Positions 23,234 to 34,953 of a DNA stretch of 64,000 nucleotides are shown one piece after another. A model generated the notes under the pieces. It had not been told where the DNA came from and did no database searches. It worked only from the letters and a program-made list of their open reading frames with translations. The position numbers were made by a program, and so were the translations under genes. The stretch's first letter is position 1. The number at the start of each line of letters is the position of its first letter. Source of the DNA: Cyathus striatus (Eukaryota > Basidiomycota > Agaricomycetes > Agaricales > Nidulariaceae); NCBI GenBank assembly GCA_025738555.1, contig JAOVFP010000012.1:434001-498000 (forward strand), written 5' to 3'.

Positions 23234-24142
23234 ATACCCAAGCACAAACGCATAAAATGACCCCCGTTTACCTGAGCGACCTCGTTTATTAGCTATCGTA
23301 GACGTGTACTAAGTATATATGGTAAAGTTAGTCATTATAATTGTTAAGGTTAGACAGACCTCTTTAAGAAAATGCTCTAACGAGAAACATAGACTCCTTG
23401 CTGCTGAGCCACCCTCAGAAAGATGTGGAAATCGTGAAGGGGAGATTTGAAGATAAACGCCATGTTGTCAGTTGATTATACCCTATTGCATAATGCTGAG
23501 AGTTGAAGCGGCGCGGCAACGGGATCAAGCAGCAAGCTGTAGAAACGCAATTCGAAAAAGTTACCAGTGCTTCACAGCAGTTACTATTAGGGAACTAGGA
23601 ATGGGCGCTTTATCACAATTCGACGCTAAAGGTAACCACATAAAGTCGGAAGATATTCGTTCACTTCGCAACGAAAACAATACGTCAACGTCGTCGTCAA
23701 ATATATACTACTTATAAGTACTACTATTCAACTTCAGGTGTTTACCGTAAGTCTTGCAACCGGAAAATCCCATGGCTGATTGTACACGGAGTAAGTATTA
23801 TTGTATGTAACACGTTGATAACACGTCCAAAACACGTCAGCAAGCTAAATAGACGCCACTATATTCCCACTAACTTTAGTTAGTAGGTTATAGGATCGAG
23901 TTCAAACATTTTTTGGCAGCTATTGCAGCTTTGTTCGTCCCATTCAAGTTATTCATAAAAGTCTTTCATCTGTAGTGTATGGGTTGTATTTTCTGTTTAT
24001 TGTACTTAGTCTGCTGAGATATATCTAATACAAATCTGTAGTATATATATGATATGTGATATATTCCATCATGAAAGTTGTTGCCCAATACCATGCCTGC
24101 TTCTCTTTAAGTCTTGAGTCAACGTCAACTGTGTTATGTTAT
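23234..24142. other. AT-rich intergenic region
   Basis: About 900 bp between the F-box start and the MITE. The part to 23470 may still be 5' exon or leader of the F-box gene. From 23740 on the sequence is AT-rich with TA-dinucleotide runs (TATATATATGATATG near 24043) and no coding frame above background. Three ACACGT-type words cluster at 23810-23840. Confidence 0.45.
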
Positions 24143-24144
24143 TA

Positions 24145-24280
24145 CAGCTCTTTGCAAAAAGGTTGGCACTCGCGCGCATGAACAAAATGTAAACATTCGT
24201 AATTATTAATGCGATCGAGCTACCTGCCGTTTTTGGCCGAACGCTCTGGTTGAGACACGCTGAGACTCATTCCACCCACA
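24145..24280 (+). repeat. MITE left terminal inverted repeat
   Basis: This arm is the reverse complement, with some substitutions and one indel, of 24575-24714. Shared words include CAGCTCTTTGCAAAA, GGTTGGCACTCG, GAACAAAATGTAAA, TGGTTGAGAC and AGACTCATTCCACC. Confidence 0.82.
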
Positions 24281-24574
24281 TATTCCTGCTACTCTCTAAC
24301 CAACATCGCTCCCCTGGCTAATCTCTAGCACACATAACCAACACATAACATGGGCTACCTCGCCATATTAAACGATGTCAAATGGGCTGCCATCAGGCTA
24401 TATGAGCTCGATATGTTGGATATGTTAGCCAATTGGGGCAGTGTGTGACAACATACAATCATGACTATAAGAAAGTTAGATGCAAAAGGTTTTAAAGTGC
24501 TTATGTAATGCTTAGAAGAAATGTATGCCAGGAGAATAATATAGCAGGGGACAGTAGTACAGATCAGAAATCGC

Positions 24575-24714
24575 GAGGTGGAATGAGTCTCAACCAGAGT
24601 GTGGCCAAAAGCGGTAGGTAGCTTGAGCCTCGATCACATTATTTATTTATTACAAATATTTACATTTTGTTCACGTGTGCCGCGTGCGAGTGCCAACCAT
24701 TTTGCAAAGAGCTG
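24575..24714 (-). repeat. MITE right terminal inverted repeat
   Basis: Matches the left arm in inverse orientation, with GGTGGAATGAGTCTCAACCA at its inner end and CCATTTTGCAAAGAGCTG at its outer end. Divergence between the arms suggests the copy is not brand new. Confidence 0.82.
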
Positions 24715-24716
24715 TA

Positions 24717-25136
24717 AGTGGGTGCCTTTCCACAACGTCTGGAATGGCTTCCAGAATCAGATCTCATTTCAGACATGATATGCCGAGATGCCGCTACCAA
24801 GGTACGCGAGTAAGCGAAGATTTCACACTCAGCTAGAAGAAATCACCCACTTTCAAACCTTCGTCTAGATGAGGCCCTTTTACCCCCCTTCCAGTATCAG
24901 ACAGGCCTTTCAGACAAGAGCTGACAGATCCTCAGATCTCGTACCCATTCCCACGGTGGGTGTCCCCTCCCCCCCCCCCTACCAAGCCATAGCAAACAAC
25001 TGGCAAACAAGCTGTTTGGCGGTGCATTTTTAAATCTCCGCCCCAGGCAACAGCTGGCAGCGTGGAATCCGAATGTGAACTGAACATCTCACCTATTTTA
25101 CATCGTTTATAGCGCGTTCGAAGACGCGTCTTTTGA
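24717..25136. other. Intergenic, with a poly-C tract
   Basis: 420 bp between the MITE and the first open stretch of the transposase-like gene. It contains a C-run (about 12 C at 24968-24980). No gene is supported. If the transposase-like gene has a separate first exon with its ATG, this is where it would be. Confidence 0.4.
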
Positions 25137-28100
25137 CGCGTTGCACCTGCTTCGATTCAATCAACATGCCAGCCCACACCTGTATCTAGTGTACATACCG
25201 GTAACGTTCAACTGTCACATACTTCTTCTGTTCATGTACATACTTCCACTTCTCCCTCGAATCCAAGTACTTTTTGCGGCTCTTTTTCCCAGTACAAAGA
25301 GATACTCGAGTCCTTTCTGTTTTCCAATCATGGTGGCCTTGCAATCAGAAAGGGAGATCCAACCCTTGGAAACCTGGAAGTTCTTTGCACTACGTGCTTT
25401 GGTTATGTAAAGCATGCATTTAATGCCGGGTCATATCCAATGGAAAAACATTTAAATAGTGCAAAATGTTTTTCTAAGTTAGGGGGTGAGCGTTTAGTAC
25501 TTTTTTATTACAAGTGTCTCATTCATATTCTTTAGAACGCATACTTGGCTTATTTCAGGATCTATCGCAGTGCTCTAAATCAGATGATAGACCTTTCCTT
25601 GCTAGTCCTCAAACACTCCCCCAGTGTTCCGGTTATATGTTCTACTGGGAGCTTGGTTCACCATACAGCTCATATCCTTTTGTCTTGCACGACACTTCAA
25701 ATAAAAATCCGCCACAATATAACATTTTAAAGATCGATACACTCCATTCCATCCTCTGTGTTCGATCTCATAATTGCCTTGGTGTTTCAAACGACTGCGG
25801 TGCATGTAATTCATGCAAGGATACAGACAAGACATTGCAGAAAATCTTGGGGAGCGCACGTCAACACTCATTAGGAAAGCAACGTAGTACATTTAGCTAC
25901 TTGCAACTCAAACAAAAGCTCGAAGACACGGAGAAATTATTTCAACGTCAAAAATTTCTGGTGCGCTTTCATATATATCTATTGCTCTAATCGCATATAA
26001 ACTGATAACTCCATAGTATCTCAATGCTTCAAAGTCACTTAAACGACTTCGTGCTCATAAAGTTACCTGGATTGAACTATTGCGCATTGTAGGTACACAT
26101 GATGTACCTGCCCTTCATCGCATTTTTCGAAATGCAAAGTCATTCAAATGGAGTATTGAGACGACACTCGATAGGATAAATGATGCAATAAATGGTTTGT
26201 ATCATGCCAAGGGCTTCAGTGTCCTAGAATTAGACCTCGCAAATGTTATCTATGACCTCGGTGGAGGCGCCGCACTTCATGCTCTCCATAACTCGCCTTT
26301 TGCCTTCCCTTCACGTAACACACTTACAGATCTGCGCTCCGAGTACAAGCTTCGTGTCAGCACTGGGAAAACAATAGCGGATGATCTAAGACACAACATG
26401 GAGGCCGTTTTAAGTGGCGATAAAAATGTGAAGCTAGTTGGCGTAACACTCTGTATGGACGAAATGGCTAGTGACGGTAGACTGAGCTGGATCGCATCTA
26501 CAGACAACATTGTAGGGCTTTGCCATGAGCACGTAGACAATGTAGAAAGCACAAAAATGGGATGTAGCTTGGATGTTGCTTTTGCAATTTCTGAAGCTGT
26601 TCGCAGCGGGAAGGTGCATATTGGACAGGAGATACTGGTTGTGGCTCTTGGACGCAACGATGTTAAGGATTATGGTGCAAAGCCCATCCTAATACTTCCA
26701 ACGTGCAAGCATGGATCATATGAGGATGCTGCATTGCTGATAGAGAAGATCCGGCAAGTCTATAAACTTTTACCATGTGGTGAAGCTCGTCATGGTGAAA
26801 TATGGTCCATTGCCTCAGATGGTGACCCGAAACGTCGACCAGCTCTATACATGCATTGCATGGTTCGTGAACTATTACCAAGTGATCCACTATTTGAATA
26901 TGTTGGTTCACTACCCGGTTTCAATCTCTGGATGGGTTCGAATTTTGAGGTACAAGATTTTGATTGGAAACATTTACTAAAACGTAGGAACATTCATTCT
27001 TCTAATTTACTTCAAATGACTGAACATATTGTAGGTCTCGATAAATTGTTATGTTCTCAGAAAGGTGTTCTCGTAAATGACACTCTTATCAATAAGAAGA
27101 TGCTTGGCACCTGGCTGGAGCGATTGGCTGAGGTTGATTGGTCCGAAACTTCATTGTATAATCTTCTAAATGCATCTACTTTGCATTCAGAAGCTATTAA
27201 TGCCCTGTTGGATCGTAAAGACCCACAGGATGTTCCTAGAGCTATAAAGCTTCTTTCGCTCATTCCAGAACTTCGAATGCTCGATAGGGAAGATATGAGT
27301 CCTTCCGAGTTGCAAACACATAATGCGTTCTGTCTCATGGGAGATATGCTTGAAGCTCTTCTCGAGCCATTTATTAATCCTGATTACACAATATCTGAGC
27401 AAATTACAAGCCTCGTAAAATTTGCTCATATTCTTTATGCACTTTTCAAAAAGCACGAAACTGCATTTATGCCTGCACATCTCTACAGTGACTTTCAATG
27501 CACATTTCGTGCTGCAATTCATCGTGTTGCATCAACCAAAAAACTGGATCCAGAACATCGAGTATTATTATGTTTACTAGGAGATGATATTCTGGAGAGG
27601 CTCTTTGGACGTGTAAGGATGGCAGGTGGTCACTCCCCCAATGTTGCTGTGGATGAGTTTTGCCACCGTGCATCTGCTGCGGTTAGACTTGGTGATACAT
27701 TCTTCTCATATCCTGAGTGGGAGCAAAATCCTCGTCGGTTAATGCTAAAGCGTGGAAGAGATGCCGACCACCTTACACCACAGCAATGGAAAGGAGAACT
27801 GCGAGCTTTCACCTGTGATATAATGAAGTGCTGGCAAGAAGGTGTTCAACAAGCTACAATTTCGCTTCAAAAATATGGTTATCAAATAGATTTTGAGGAA
27901 GAGTTTCATAACTGGAGAACCAGCGGAGTTGATCTTTTGCGTCCATTTGGAGGAAGGTACCCAGGACTTTCAGCAGAAGTTGATCGCTCGCTAGGTGATT
28001 TATATGATCAAGATCCTGATAACACAACTGCAATTGAAAATTTGGGGTCTTCTAATGACTCACAACACCGAAGCTATGCATTTTGTAACTTTGATGGAAG

Positions 28101-29712
28101 AGCGGCTCTGGAAGCTGAGCGTATCTTAGCACCTGTTGCTTCATATTCAAAGCCATTCATCGCTCTAAAAAATGGAAAGCTTGTTCACAAAATGTCAGTG
28201 CTGAGAGTAGCCATGGATCTCACATCTGATCTTGACCGTAACAAAAGCCATGATCGTCTTGTCCGTGTACGAGGCTTTGGGACCTCTACCAGTGGAGGCC
28301 ATGTCCACTCTTCAAATAGTTCGAGCTCTAACCTACATCAAGTTCTTCCTCAGAATAAACTCCTTGTCCTTGGGTCGCTATTTGCAACTTTGATCTCAAC
28401 AGATCAAAAGGGAGTTTCCTTTGCTGTTATGCAATGCACTTCGATAAAAATTTCATCTCAACTTATAGATTCTGCACCAGTGGATGAAATAACACTCAAA
28501 GACTCGTCCTATGATATTGGTGGACAGATTCTTGAGCTGATTCCACTCTCTACCATAGTGGAAAGTAGTCCAGCTGTAGCTTCCCTGGTACGAGTGCTAC
28601 GTGGATTTGGAGTGCATCATACGTCACATTAGACAAGCTAATAAAAGCCCGGAAGTCAACTAGCATGTCCAGCACTTCAAGATTGGCCAATCTTAATTTT
28701 CTTGTCAGTGGACGACTTATTTATCCATTAGTCAATGGAGAGCCTAATATTATCATGCTATCAATGATCTCAAAACATTTCGACACCTCCAAATTCTCAG
28801 AACACACGCTAGAGAAACTGGAAAAGCTAAATAAAACCTGGGAAATTAAAGAGGAATATTTATTACAGGCTAAAAGTGAACTTCTACGTCGTGTACACGA
28901 AGATGAAGACTCACAAACCTGTGCAAAAATCGTTGTTACGGGGCCTGTATGTGAAGGAAACTTTCCATATTCAAATTTATTTTACACTGACTCTGTCAAA
29001 CCTCTTGAGAATGGTCCACACCCGTGTAATATTTGTCGGCATCAGTTGGCACCTCCAGATCGACAAAATCATATGGGAAAGCATATCCTTCATGCAAAAC
29101 TTGGTGTTCCAGCAGATTCAGTGCATATTGGTATGGTAAGCACTTGTTTACTTATTGTCTTATACAGAAACAAGATTCTTAATTACTGTATAGGTTTCTA
29201 ATTTATATCCTTGTGGATTTTGTGGCCAGTCCATGAATAATGGCACACAGTGTCAAATTCGCAGTATAAATCAGAATAGGGTTGATTCCCTCTGCAAATT
29301 TTCATACCCGCTCGTAGTATCTGCGGCTTCGCGTATTTCGAAAATTAAACCCTGCACTAATATTCCTATAATATGCAAGGTATCTGGATGCGAAGAGATT
29401 CACTGGAAGTATAACATTCTTCAACACCTAAGAGACCGGCACCCAAATTGGGAACAAATTCTGTCTGGTGATGAACTATTCCGCTCGTCAATAGAAGTTA
29501 CCATAGAAGAACAAGAGAAACTCGGGGTACCAGAAGTTTATCGAGGTAACTCTATGACAACTCGGACAGGATATGATGCAAGGCGATCTCGTCAGTCACT
29601 GCCTACTACTCGAGAACTTCAAGCAGAGTCTCCTCCACGAGCCCGAACAATTTATGCATTTCAACTTGATCAAAACTCTTCCTGCAAAGTTTGCACGCTC
29701 GGGCCCAGTTGA
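25137..29712 (+). CDS. P-element/THAP9-like transposase-derived gene
   Basis: This is a spliced, largely intact gene for a protein of over 1,200 residues. Order: a Ser/Thr/Pro-rich start, a zinc-finger-like C-x2-C...H-x5-C (VLCTTCFGYVKHAFNAGS, HLNSAKC, 25380-25480), a second Cys cluster (CGACNSC), then an unbroken 850-codon exon (26080-28632). In that exon D127 (CMDEMASDG), D247/D249 (ASDGDPKRR), DFDWKHLLKRRN and E506 (DDILERLFGRVRMAGG, followed by HSPN) resemble the D, D-x2-H-x2-K and LE-x-x-F-x-x-x-R-x-x-GG-x-x-x-N pattern of P-element/THAP9 DDE transposases. The C-terminal exons hold CNICRHQLAPPDRQNHMGKH, CGFC, and C...H...H pairs (29380-29440), so both ends look DNA-binding. Introns at 25481 and 25961 splice cleanly. 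The join near 28612 is weak (donor GTCACA), so a separate 3' gene from ATG 28665 is possible. The first ATG is not resolved. Confidence 0.65.
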
Positions 29713-29967
29713 AAGGGATTGGTTGAGTTCATTGACTCTCCTTGACTACAAAAGGGAGACCTTATTAATTATTAACTACCTTTCTCTCTCTCGACCTTAA
29801 TCGGTTCCTTGCAGACAATGCATCTGTCAAAAGTGACGCGAATTGTTAGATTCGTTCTTGGACTTGGGTAAACCATGGAAGGCATTTAACCAATATTAAG
29901 CATCGTGTAACTTTCCACCTGCTTTAATCTACCTGTCCTTTTCGTCTCTTCTCTGGTCTACAACACA

Positions 29968-31243
29968 ATGCCTGCCACCTCAGAAACCCACGACGAGATT
30001 CTGAAAACTTTCCGTGAACAACTCTTCGAAGAGGACACTCTCCATGATGGGGATTCTATCGGGACCGACGACGAAACGTTGCTGTTCGTATACGATTCTC
30101 TGGCTGCTAAGCTCGCTTTGACTTTCGAATGTATTGCTATTCAGGCGTTTCCTCCGAGCAAGAAAGTTTGATCTCGTGCAATCAAAGAAAATGTTTGAGG
30201 AATGTCAGGAGTGGAGGAAGACCGTAGAAGGAGTTGGGATGGATGAATTATACCGACAAATGGACTGGTTAGACGTAAGTGTCTCGTGGCTACTTTATTG
30301 TTATTGGCATGATGTCTGACGACATGCTAGTATCCTGAACGTGAAGCTGTGCTTGAGTGCTGGCCTATGTTCTTCCATCAGGTATGTTACATGTCTTTCT
30401 TTAGAGTCCAAGTACATGTATTTACATAGATGGAATTTAGACTGACAAGGTAAACAGTCCTTCACATAGTTACCTTCGCCCTTATCTCATCATATGCCTT
30501 TATCGCAACCACATTAGACAGGTCGCCCTGTCAGTGTTCAGATATTGGGACAACTCGACCTTCCAAAGCTCTACAAAAAGTGTACACCAGAAAGACATCG
30601 TACCTCCATAATTGTAGCAGGTGAAATGGTAAGGAGTAGACTTCAGCGACCATCCCATACTAGCGATAACATTGCAATTCAACAGGCTATGCGCGAGATT
30701 TTTCCAGCAGCATCTCGCGTAGCTGGAAGACACATAGGAGCGAGTCTTGTCATCGTCGATCTCAAAGGTTTCGGGTACGTTATTGGTCATTCATGCATTG
30801 ACGTCTTTTCCTAACTGCTGGTGATACTTAGTCTTTCAAGGTTCTGGCAAATTCGATCGCTAGTTGGTACATGGATCAAGATAATGCAAGATTACCACCC
30901 AGAAACGTTGGGACAGGTTGTCGTCATCAATGCACCGTCTACTTTCACGTTTATATGGAATGCTATTAAGCATTTACTGGCAGTGGAGACAATTGAAAAA
31001 GTCAACATCCTTGGAGCGGGTTATAAAGATGAACTTCTGAAACTTGTAGATGAGGAGAAGTTGCCAGAGCTTGTTGGTGGAAAGTGCAAGTGTGAGGGTG
31101 AAGGTGGGTGTATGTTCAACAATCCAGGGCCTTGGAAGGAAGGACGGGTTGGGTGGGGCCCCAACTCGAAGGAAAGTTTGCCAGAGAAGGTGTCCGCTGA
31201 GACCAGTGAGACTCAGGCTTCGGCTGTTTCTGTCACTGCGTAA
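29968..31243 (+). CDS. Sec14-like CRAL-TRIO protein, copy 1
   Basis: Start MPATSETHDEILKTFREQLF. The CRAL-TRIO-N part reads DDETLL|RFLRARKFDLVQSKKM, joined by an intron with donor GTTCGT, then EECQEWRKTVEGVGMDELYR. The lipid-binding domain includes YPEREAVLECWPMFFHQTDK, GRPVSVQILGQLDLPKLYKK, the gate-like SLVIVDLKGFG and DYHPETLGQVVVINAPSTFT. The C-terminus LVGGKCKCEGEGGCMFNNPG, then PW, fits yeast Sec14 (LGG...GPW). Sec14 proteins exchange phosphatidylinositol and phosphatidylcholine and support Golgi and endosome trafficking. It has about seven exons and is the tandem partner of the copy at 32890, with the same intron positions and phases at the sites I compared. Confidence 0.9.
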
Positions 31244-31495
31244 GGAAGCTAGGTGGACAAACATCCACTTCTTCAGTGCTGAACAATATTAGATGCACAT
31301 ATTTTGTATATGATAGTTTGCAACTTTGCAATGTAAAATATTTTGCTTTGGACGTTACTATTTGATTATGAAGAGATTCTCCCGCACTTGACGGGGCGAT
31401 GCACCGAGTATCATGCTTCATCGTCAATACTCAATGCCTTTCAATCATTAAGCATTGTATCTCCGGTCGGTTTATGATAACCCGGAATCAATGAA

Positions 31496-32540
31496 CTAAA
31501 GTTCAATGCTTTCTTTATGTTTAAACTTCCTTCCCGCTCTCTCCGCCGCTCGGAAGCAGAATTGATTCCCATGAAGCTCGAACTCAATGTAAGGAGAGTC
31601 AAGCACCGTCGTCTTTGGAGCTTCAACGGGCGAAAGAATAGGAAAAGGAGCCTCGGGCTTATGAGTCTTAGGAAGTGTCGAATAGAGCGGTACTGAAAAT
31701 GTGAAAATAGAATTCCTTTTCGGAATCACTTAGCTTTCTGGTAAGTAGAGATAAAGACAGGATTGTATGAAGCTGACCGACTTTTAACTTTGTTTTCTCT
31801 CGTGATAATTTTGAACGTGTTTCCGGTTTCGTGTATTACAATGCCCATCACATTAACAAGAGCGGGATTCTTGCTCTGCCGCACTGTAACCAGCACCTTA
31901 GCATGACCTTTACATATGCAAAATAAGACAGCGTACCGGTCATCATCGATCCATGAAAGTCGGCCTTTACAAGCTTCGGATGCATACCAGCAGAACCGGG
32001 AATCAGTTTCGAGGAAGGGGGTCTGCTGTAGGGTGAGGTAGACCTAGGAGTTCAGACATATATCCCATCCATAGGTGATGTAGCGGTACGAATAAATCAA
32101 ATCTGCGATATATGGCATATCAGCAGTTTCAACACTGGATGCCTATAACAAGACACACACTTCATCTGCTTTTCGTCAAACTTCCACACGCCTTTTTCCT
32201 TTGCCTCCCTCCTAGTAATCACCCCGAGCTTCTTGCGTTCTTTTTCTTGTTGTCTTCTCTCGCGTTTTTCAGTCAGTTCCTTTTTGAATTTACTCTCTCT
32301 CGCAGGATTTTCTAGGAGCATCTTTCGTCCGCGAACGCGACTTTCGTACATTCCTCCTGGATCTGAAGTACGTGTGAGCTGTGACTGGACATACTGGGGC
32401 GCGAATGGTGCATCTGTGGTGAATTTTATGCGGGCCTGAAGGGGTTTTGTTAGAGAGAGTGGCGCGTAGTGGTGTTTGTAATTACTTACTCCTTCTAGGA
32501 CCTTGTATGGGTCAATGGTAGTTGAGCTCGCTGATTGCAT
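31496..32540 (-). CDS. POP4: RNase P/MRP subunit Pop4 (Rpp29)
   Basis: Pop4 binds the RNA of RNase P (tRNA 5' maturation) and RNase MRP (rRNA processing). The start is MQSASSTTIDPYKVLEG. A Lys/Arg/Glu-rich helix (KKELTEKRERRQQEKERKKL) precedes the Sm-like fold: LFVPLHHLWMGYMSELLG, then KLVKADFHGSMM, VRQSKNPALVNVMGIVIHET, GNTFKIITREN and VIPKRNSIFTFSVP. The C-terminus FELHGNQFCFRAAERAGRKF agrees with the Pop4 ending. About five exons. It lies inverted between the two Sec14-like genes and shares a divergent promoter with copy 2. Confidence 0.92.
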
Positions 32541-32889
32541 TCTGCCCTGAACTTGGATGATGGATGTGGACGAAGAATGTTAAGACCGACCGCGTCTCCG
32601 GGGTCAAACACTGATTAGCACGGTCCGACCTCCCGGGGCTGGAATGAGCTTATCTGAATATCGAACATCGTTTTGAATTCCACCTTCAATGTCAATACAA
32701 CCACTTTCCCCAATCCATGCACCTTCAGCCCGCTGTCCTTGTCGCCCCATTGTAAAATGATACAAATCTGTCACTTCAGTCGGTCATCTCCGATCAAAAC
32801 TTCGACGACTTATCCCAGGAACACGCGAATGAGCCGTTATAATAAGTACACGCATAGCTACACTCTCCTCTACAACCTAGCTACTCGCA
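32541..32889. promoter_or_regulatory. Divergent promoter, POP4 and Sec14-like copy 2
   Basis: 349 bp separate the two start codons. Pyrimidine-rich segments occur on the Sec14 side (near 32850-32880, CTCTCCTCTACAACC), a usual fungal start-site context. No other coding frame is supported. Confidence 0.45.
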
Positions 32890-34197
32890 ATGTCCAGTTC
32901 TACCCCATCACACGAAGAAATCCTCGCTATTTTCAGGAAAGAGCTCTACGATGAGGAGATTCTACACGACGGGGACACGATTGGTACTGACGATGCGGTT
33001 TTATTGTGAGACTATTCTTATTGTAGTTGGAATATGGAATGAACATGGTCTTCTAAGACGTTTCCTCCGAGCACGCACATTCGATCTTGTTCAAGCCAAT
33101 AAGATGTTCCGCGAATGCCAGGAGTGGCGGAAGACAGTGGAAGGTGTGGGGATAGACGAGTTGTATAAACAAATGGATCCTTTCGATGTACGTATTTCTT
33201 GTAGTATTCAAGTATCATATTAGAGCTGATAATTAACAGTACCCAGAACGAGAGGCGGTATTCGAATGCTGGCCCATGTGGTTTCACAAGGTTTTTCCAT
33301 TTTTTCCCTCTTGTCCCCATCAGCAGCTCATGACATCTGTATAGACAGACAAGGTATTATCTATTCCTTCTCCCACTCCAGGATCTCATGAGAGGGCAGT
33401 AGAGAGGCCGTCCGATCAATATCCAAAACCTGGGCTCGCTCGACTTGACCAAGCTGTACAAAAGTTGCACGCCGGAGCGACACTGGACATCCGTGCTCGT
33501 CAATGCTGAGTCGGTAGGTGGACAAGTATAATCATAAAGTGGATGCCTAGTCGCTGATGTGACGGATGCAGTTGGTGAGAGAAGTGATCCCAGCCGCCGT
33601 GCGGGTCTCTGGGAAACCCATCGGCCAGTCTTTGGTCATTGTCGATATCAAAGGATTCGGGTAAGGGTTTATTATAGCAATGCATCGATTCAATTTCGAT
33701 GATGTCGAAATAGATTTTCCAAGTTTTGGCAGATGAAAAACTTGGCACAGCAATCGTTCAAAGTGTCCCAGGACTACTATCCCGAAACGTATGTCCTGTT
33801 CCCATTCTCCTGATATATGCTCACAGAGGCGGAAAGGATGGGCCAGTTGGTGGTGATCAATGCGCCAACGTCGTTTACGGCGATATGGAACGTGGTGAAG
33901 ATGTGGTTGTCGAAGGAGACGATTGCCAAGGTGGATATTGTAGGGACAGATTACGAGGAGAAGCTGTTGGGGATGGTAGATGGGGAAAATTTGCCGAGGC
34001 TGTTAGGGGGAGAGTGTACGTGCGAGGAAGCGGGTGGATGTCATCTAAGTGGCGCTGGGCCGTGGTTGGAAGGGAGGGTTGGATGGGGGCCTAAGGCGAA
34101 GGAACGGGCATCATCTGTGGCGGCGGAGGATGATGTAAAGAGGGAAGAAGAGGTGAATGTGGTTTCGGCGACTGCTGCGGTGACGGTGGAGGCATAG
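32890..34197 (+). CDS. Sec14-like CRAL-TRIO protein, copy 2
   Basis: Start MSSSTPSHEEILAIFRKELY, parallel to copy 1. Conserved blocks: DDAVLL|RFLRARTFDLVQANKM, RECQEWRKTVEGVGIDELYK, YPEREAVFECWPMWFHKTDK, SLVIVDIKGFG, DYYPET|MGQLVVINAPTSFT and LLGGECTCEEAGGCHLSGAG, then PW. Introns interrupt at the same codon phases as copy 1, so the two arose by duplication of a whole gene. The copy-2 tail after the GPW motif is longer and acidic with Val/Ala. The role is again phosphatidylinositol/phosphatidylcholine transfer, inferred from family. The last 3' part (33800-34197) is G-rich, so the 3' half differs in composition from copy 1. Confidence 0.9.
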
Positions 34198-34953
34198 GTC
34201 TAGTGTGTTTGGAGGCCGGCAAGGATGAGGAGGTAAAAGCGGAGGAGGGTGAGTCGGCGTGCGCAGAGGATGGTTTGGAGGAGACAGCGGAAACGAGTCG
34301 GACGCGGCTGGAGTAGAGAACAGCTGCAATATGGTGGATGGGGCGTGATAGGGGAAGCATGTTGGGGATAGACCAAGTAGGTTAAATGGGATGGTAATTA
34401 TTATAAGCATGTGCAGACTCCAGAGCTCCCCAAAGAGTTGGTATTGGGGCGGGAACAGATTTAGCAACATGTGGATGAGGACTTGATGGATTGGGATACA
34501 TCGGAATAACTGAAAGTGTGGGTATTGGCATTGTAGTCGTATATCTTGGTGGATCGCAGTGAGGTGAGAACAGAGATTAGATAAGAAGATTTATCTCCAG
34601 TGTTTGGTGACAACGACCAAGCCAAACAGACGCGTCCATTGTTTCCGTTGACAGGAGCCAAATGCCATTGTCCTGAAGATGATAGAATCGATAAATTACC
34701 GAGGACCGAGCCTCACTGGCGTCGCTTAGTACGTTGTATTGTTCTCCTATTTATTCTTAAGCTTTCATCTCGTTGCATTTTCCAGCTTGTTCCTTCCCCC
34801 TCCCAACCTCCTTCTCCCGCTCATCCGCACTCTCTCTCTTCGCCGTTTCCACAGGCTGAGCCTTTCTTTAATATCTTTACGTTCTTTACGCGCCACCACT
34901 TTCTTTTTTCTACATAACGAGCCCATTTCATTGTCCCCCACTAAACCAGAACA
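34198..34953. other. Upstream region of GH71 gene
   Basis: About 750 bp. The first 150 bp after the Sec14-like stop are GC-rich and give long open frames on the minus strand, a by-product of composition. The last 200 bp before ATG 34954 are strongly pyrimidine-rich (CTTGTTCCTTCCCCCTCCCA near 34787, CTCTCTCTTCGCC near 34831), typical of a fungal promoter and start-site zone. No gene supported. Confidence 0.45.

Larger units (their letters stand above)
24143..24716. mobile_element. Putative MITE with TA target duplication
   Basis: A 570-bp element (24145-24714) begins CAGCTCTTTGCAAAA and ends TTTTGCAAAGAGCTG, flanked on both sides by TA. The inverted repeats extend inward about 136-140 bp, with a short indel (a 10-nt difference near GTCTCAACCAGAG). 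The inside has no open frame of note. Long terminal repeats, small size, lack of coding capacity and a TA flank are the hallmarks of a non-autonomous element mobilised by a Tc1/mariner-type transposase. The superfamily assignment is inference from the TA only. It is not visibly related to the transposase-like gene that follows. Confidence 0.82.

Noticed and set aside
24145..29712. MITE and transposase-like gene as one autonomous/non-autonomous pair
   Set aside because: The MITE ends are not visible around the gene, and a TA target differs from the 8-bp target expected of P-type elements, so a link is not supported.
34091..34470. Proline/serine-rich minus-strand frames of 89-119 codons
   Set aside because: They are antisense shadows of the GC-rich end of the Sec14-like gene and its 3' flank.
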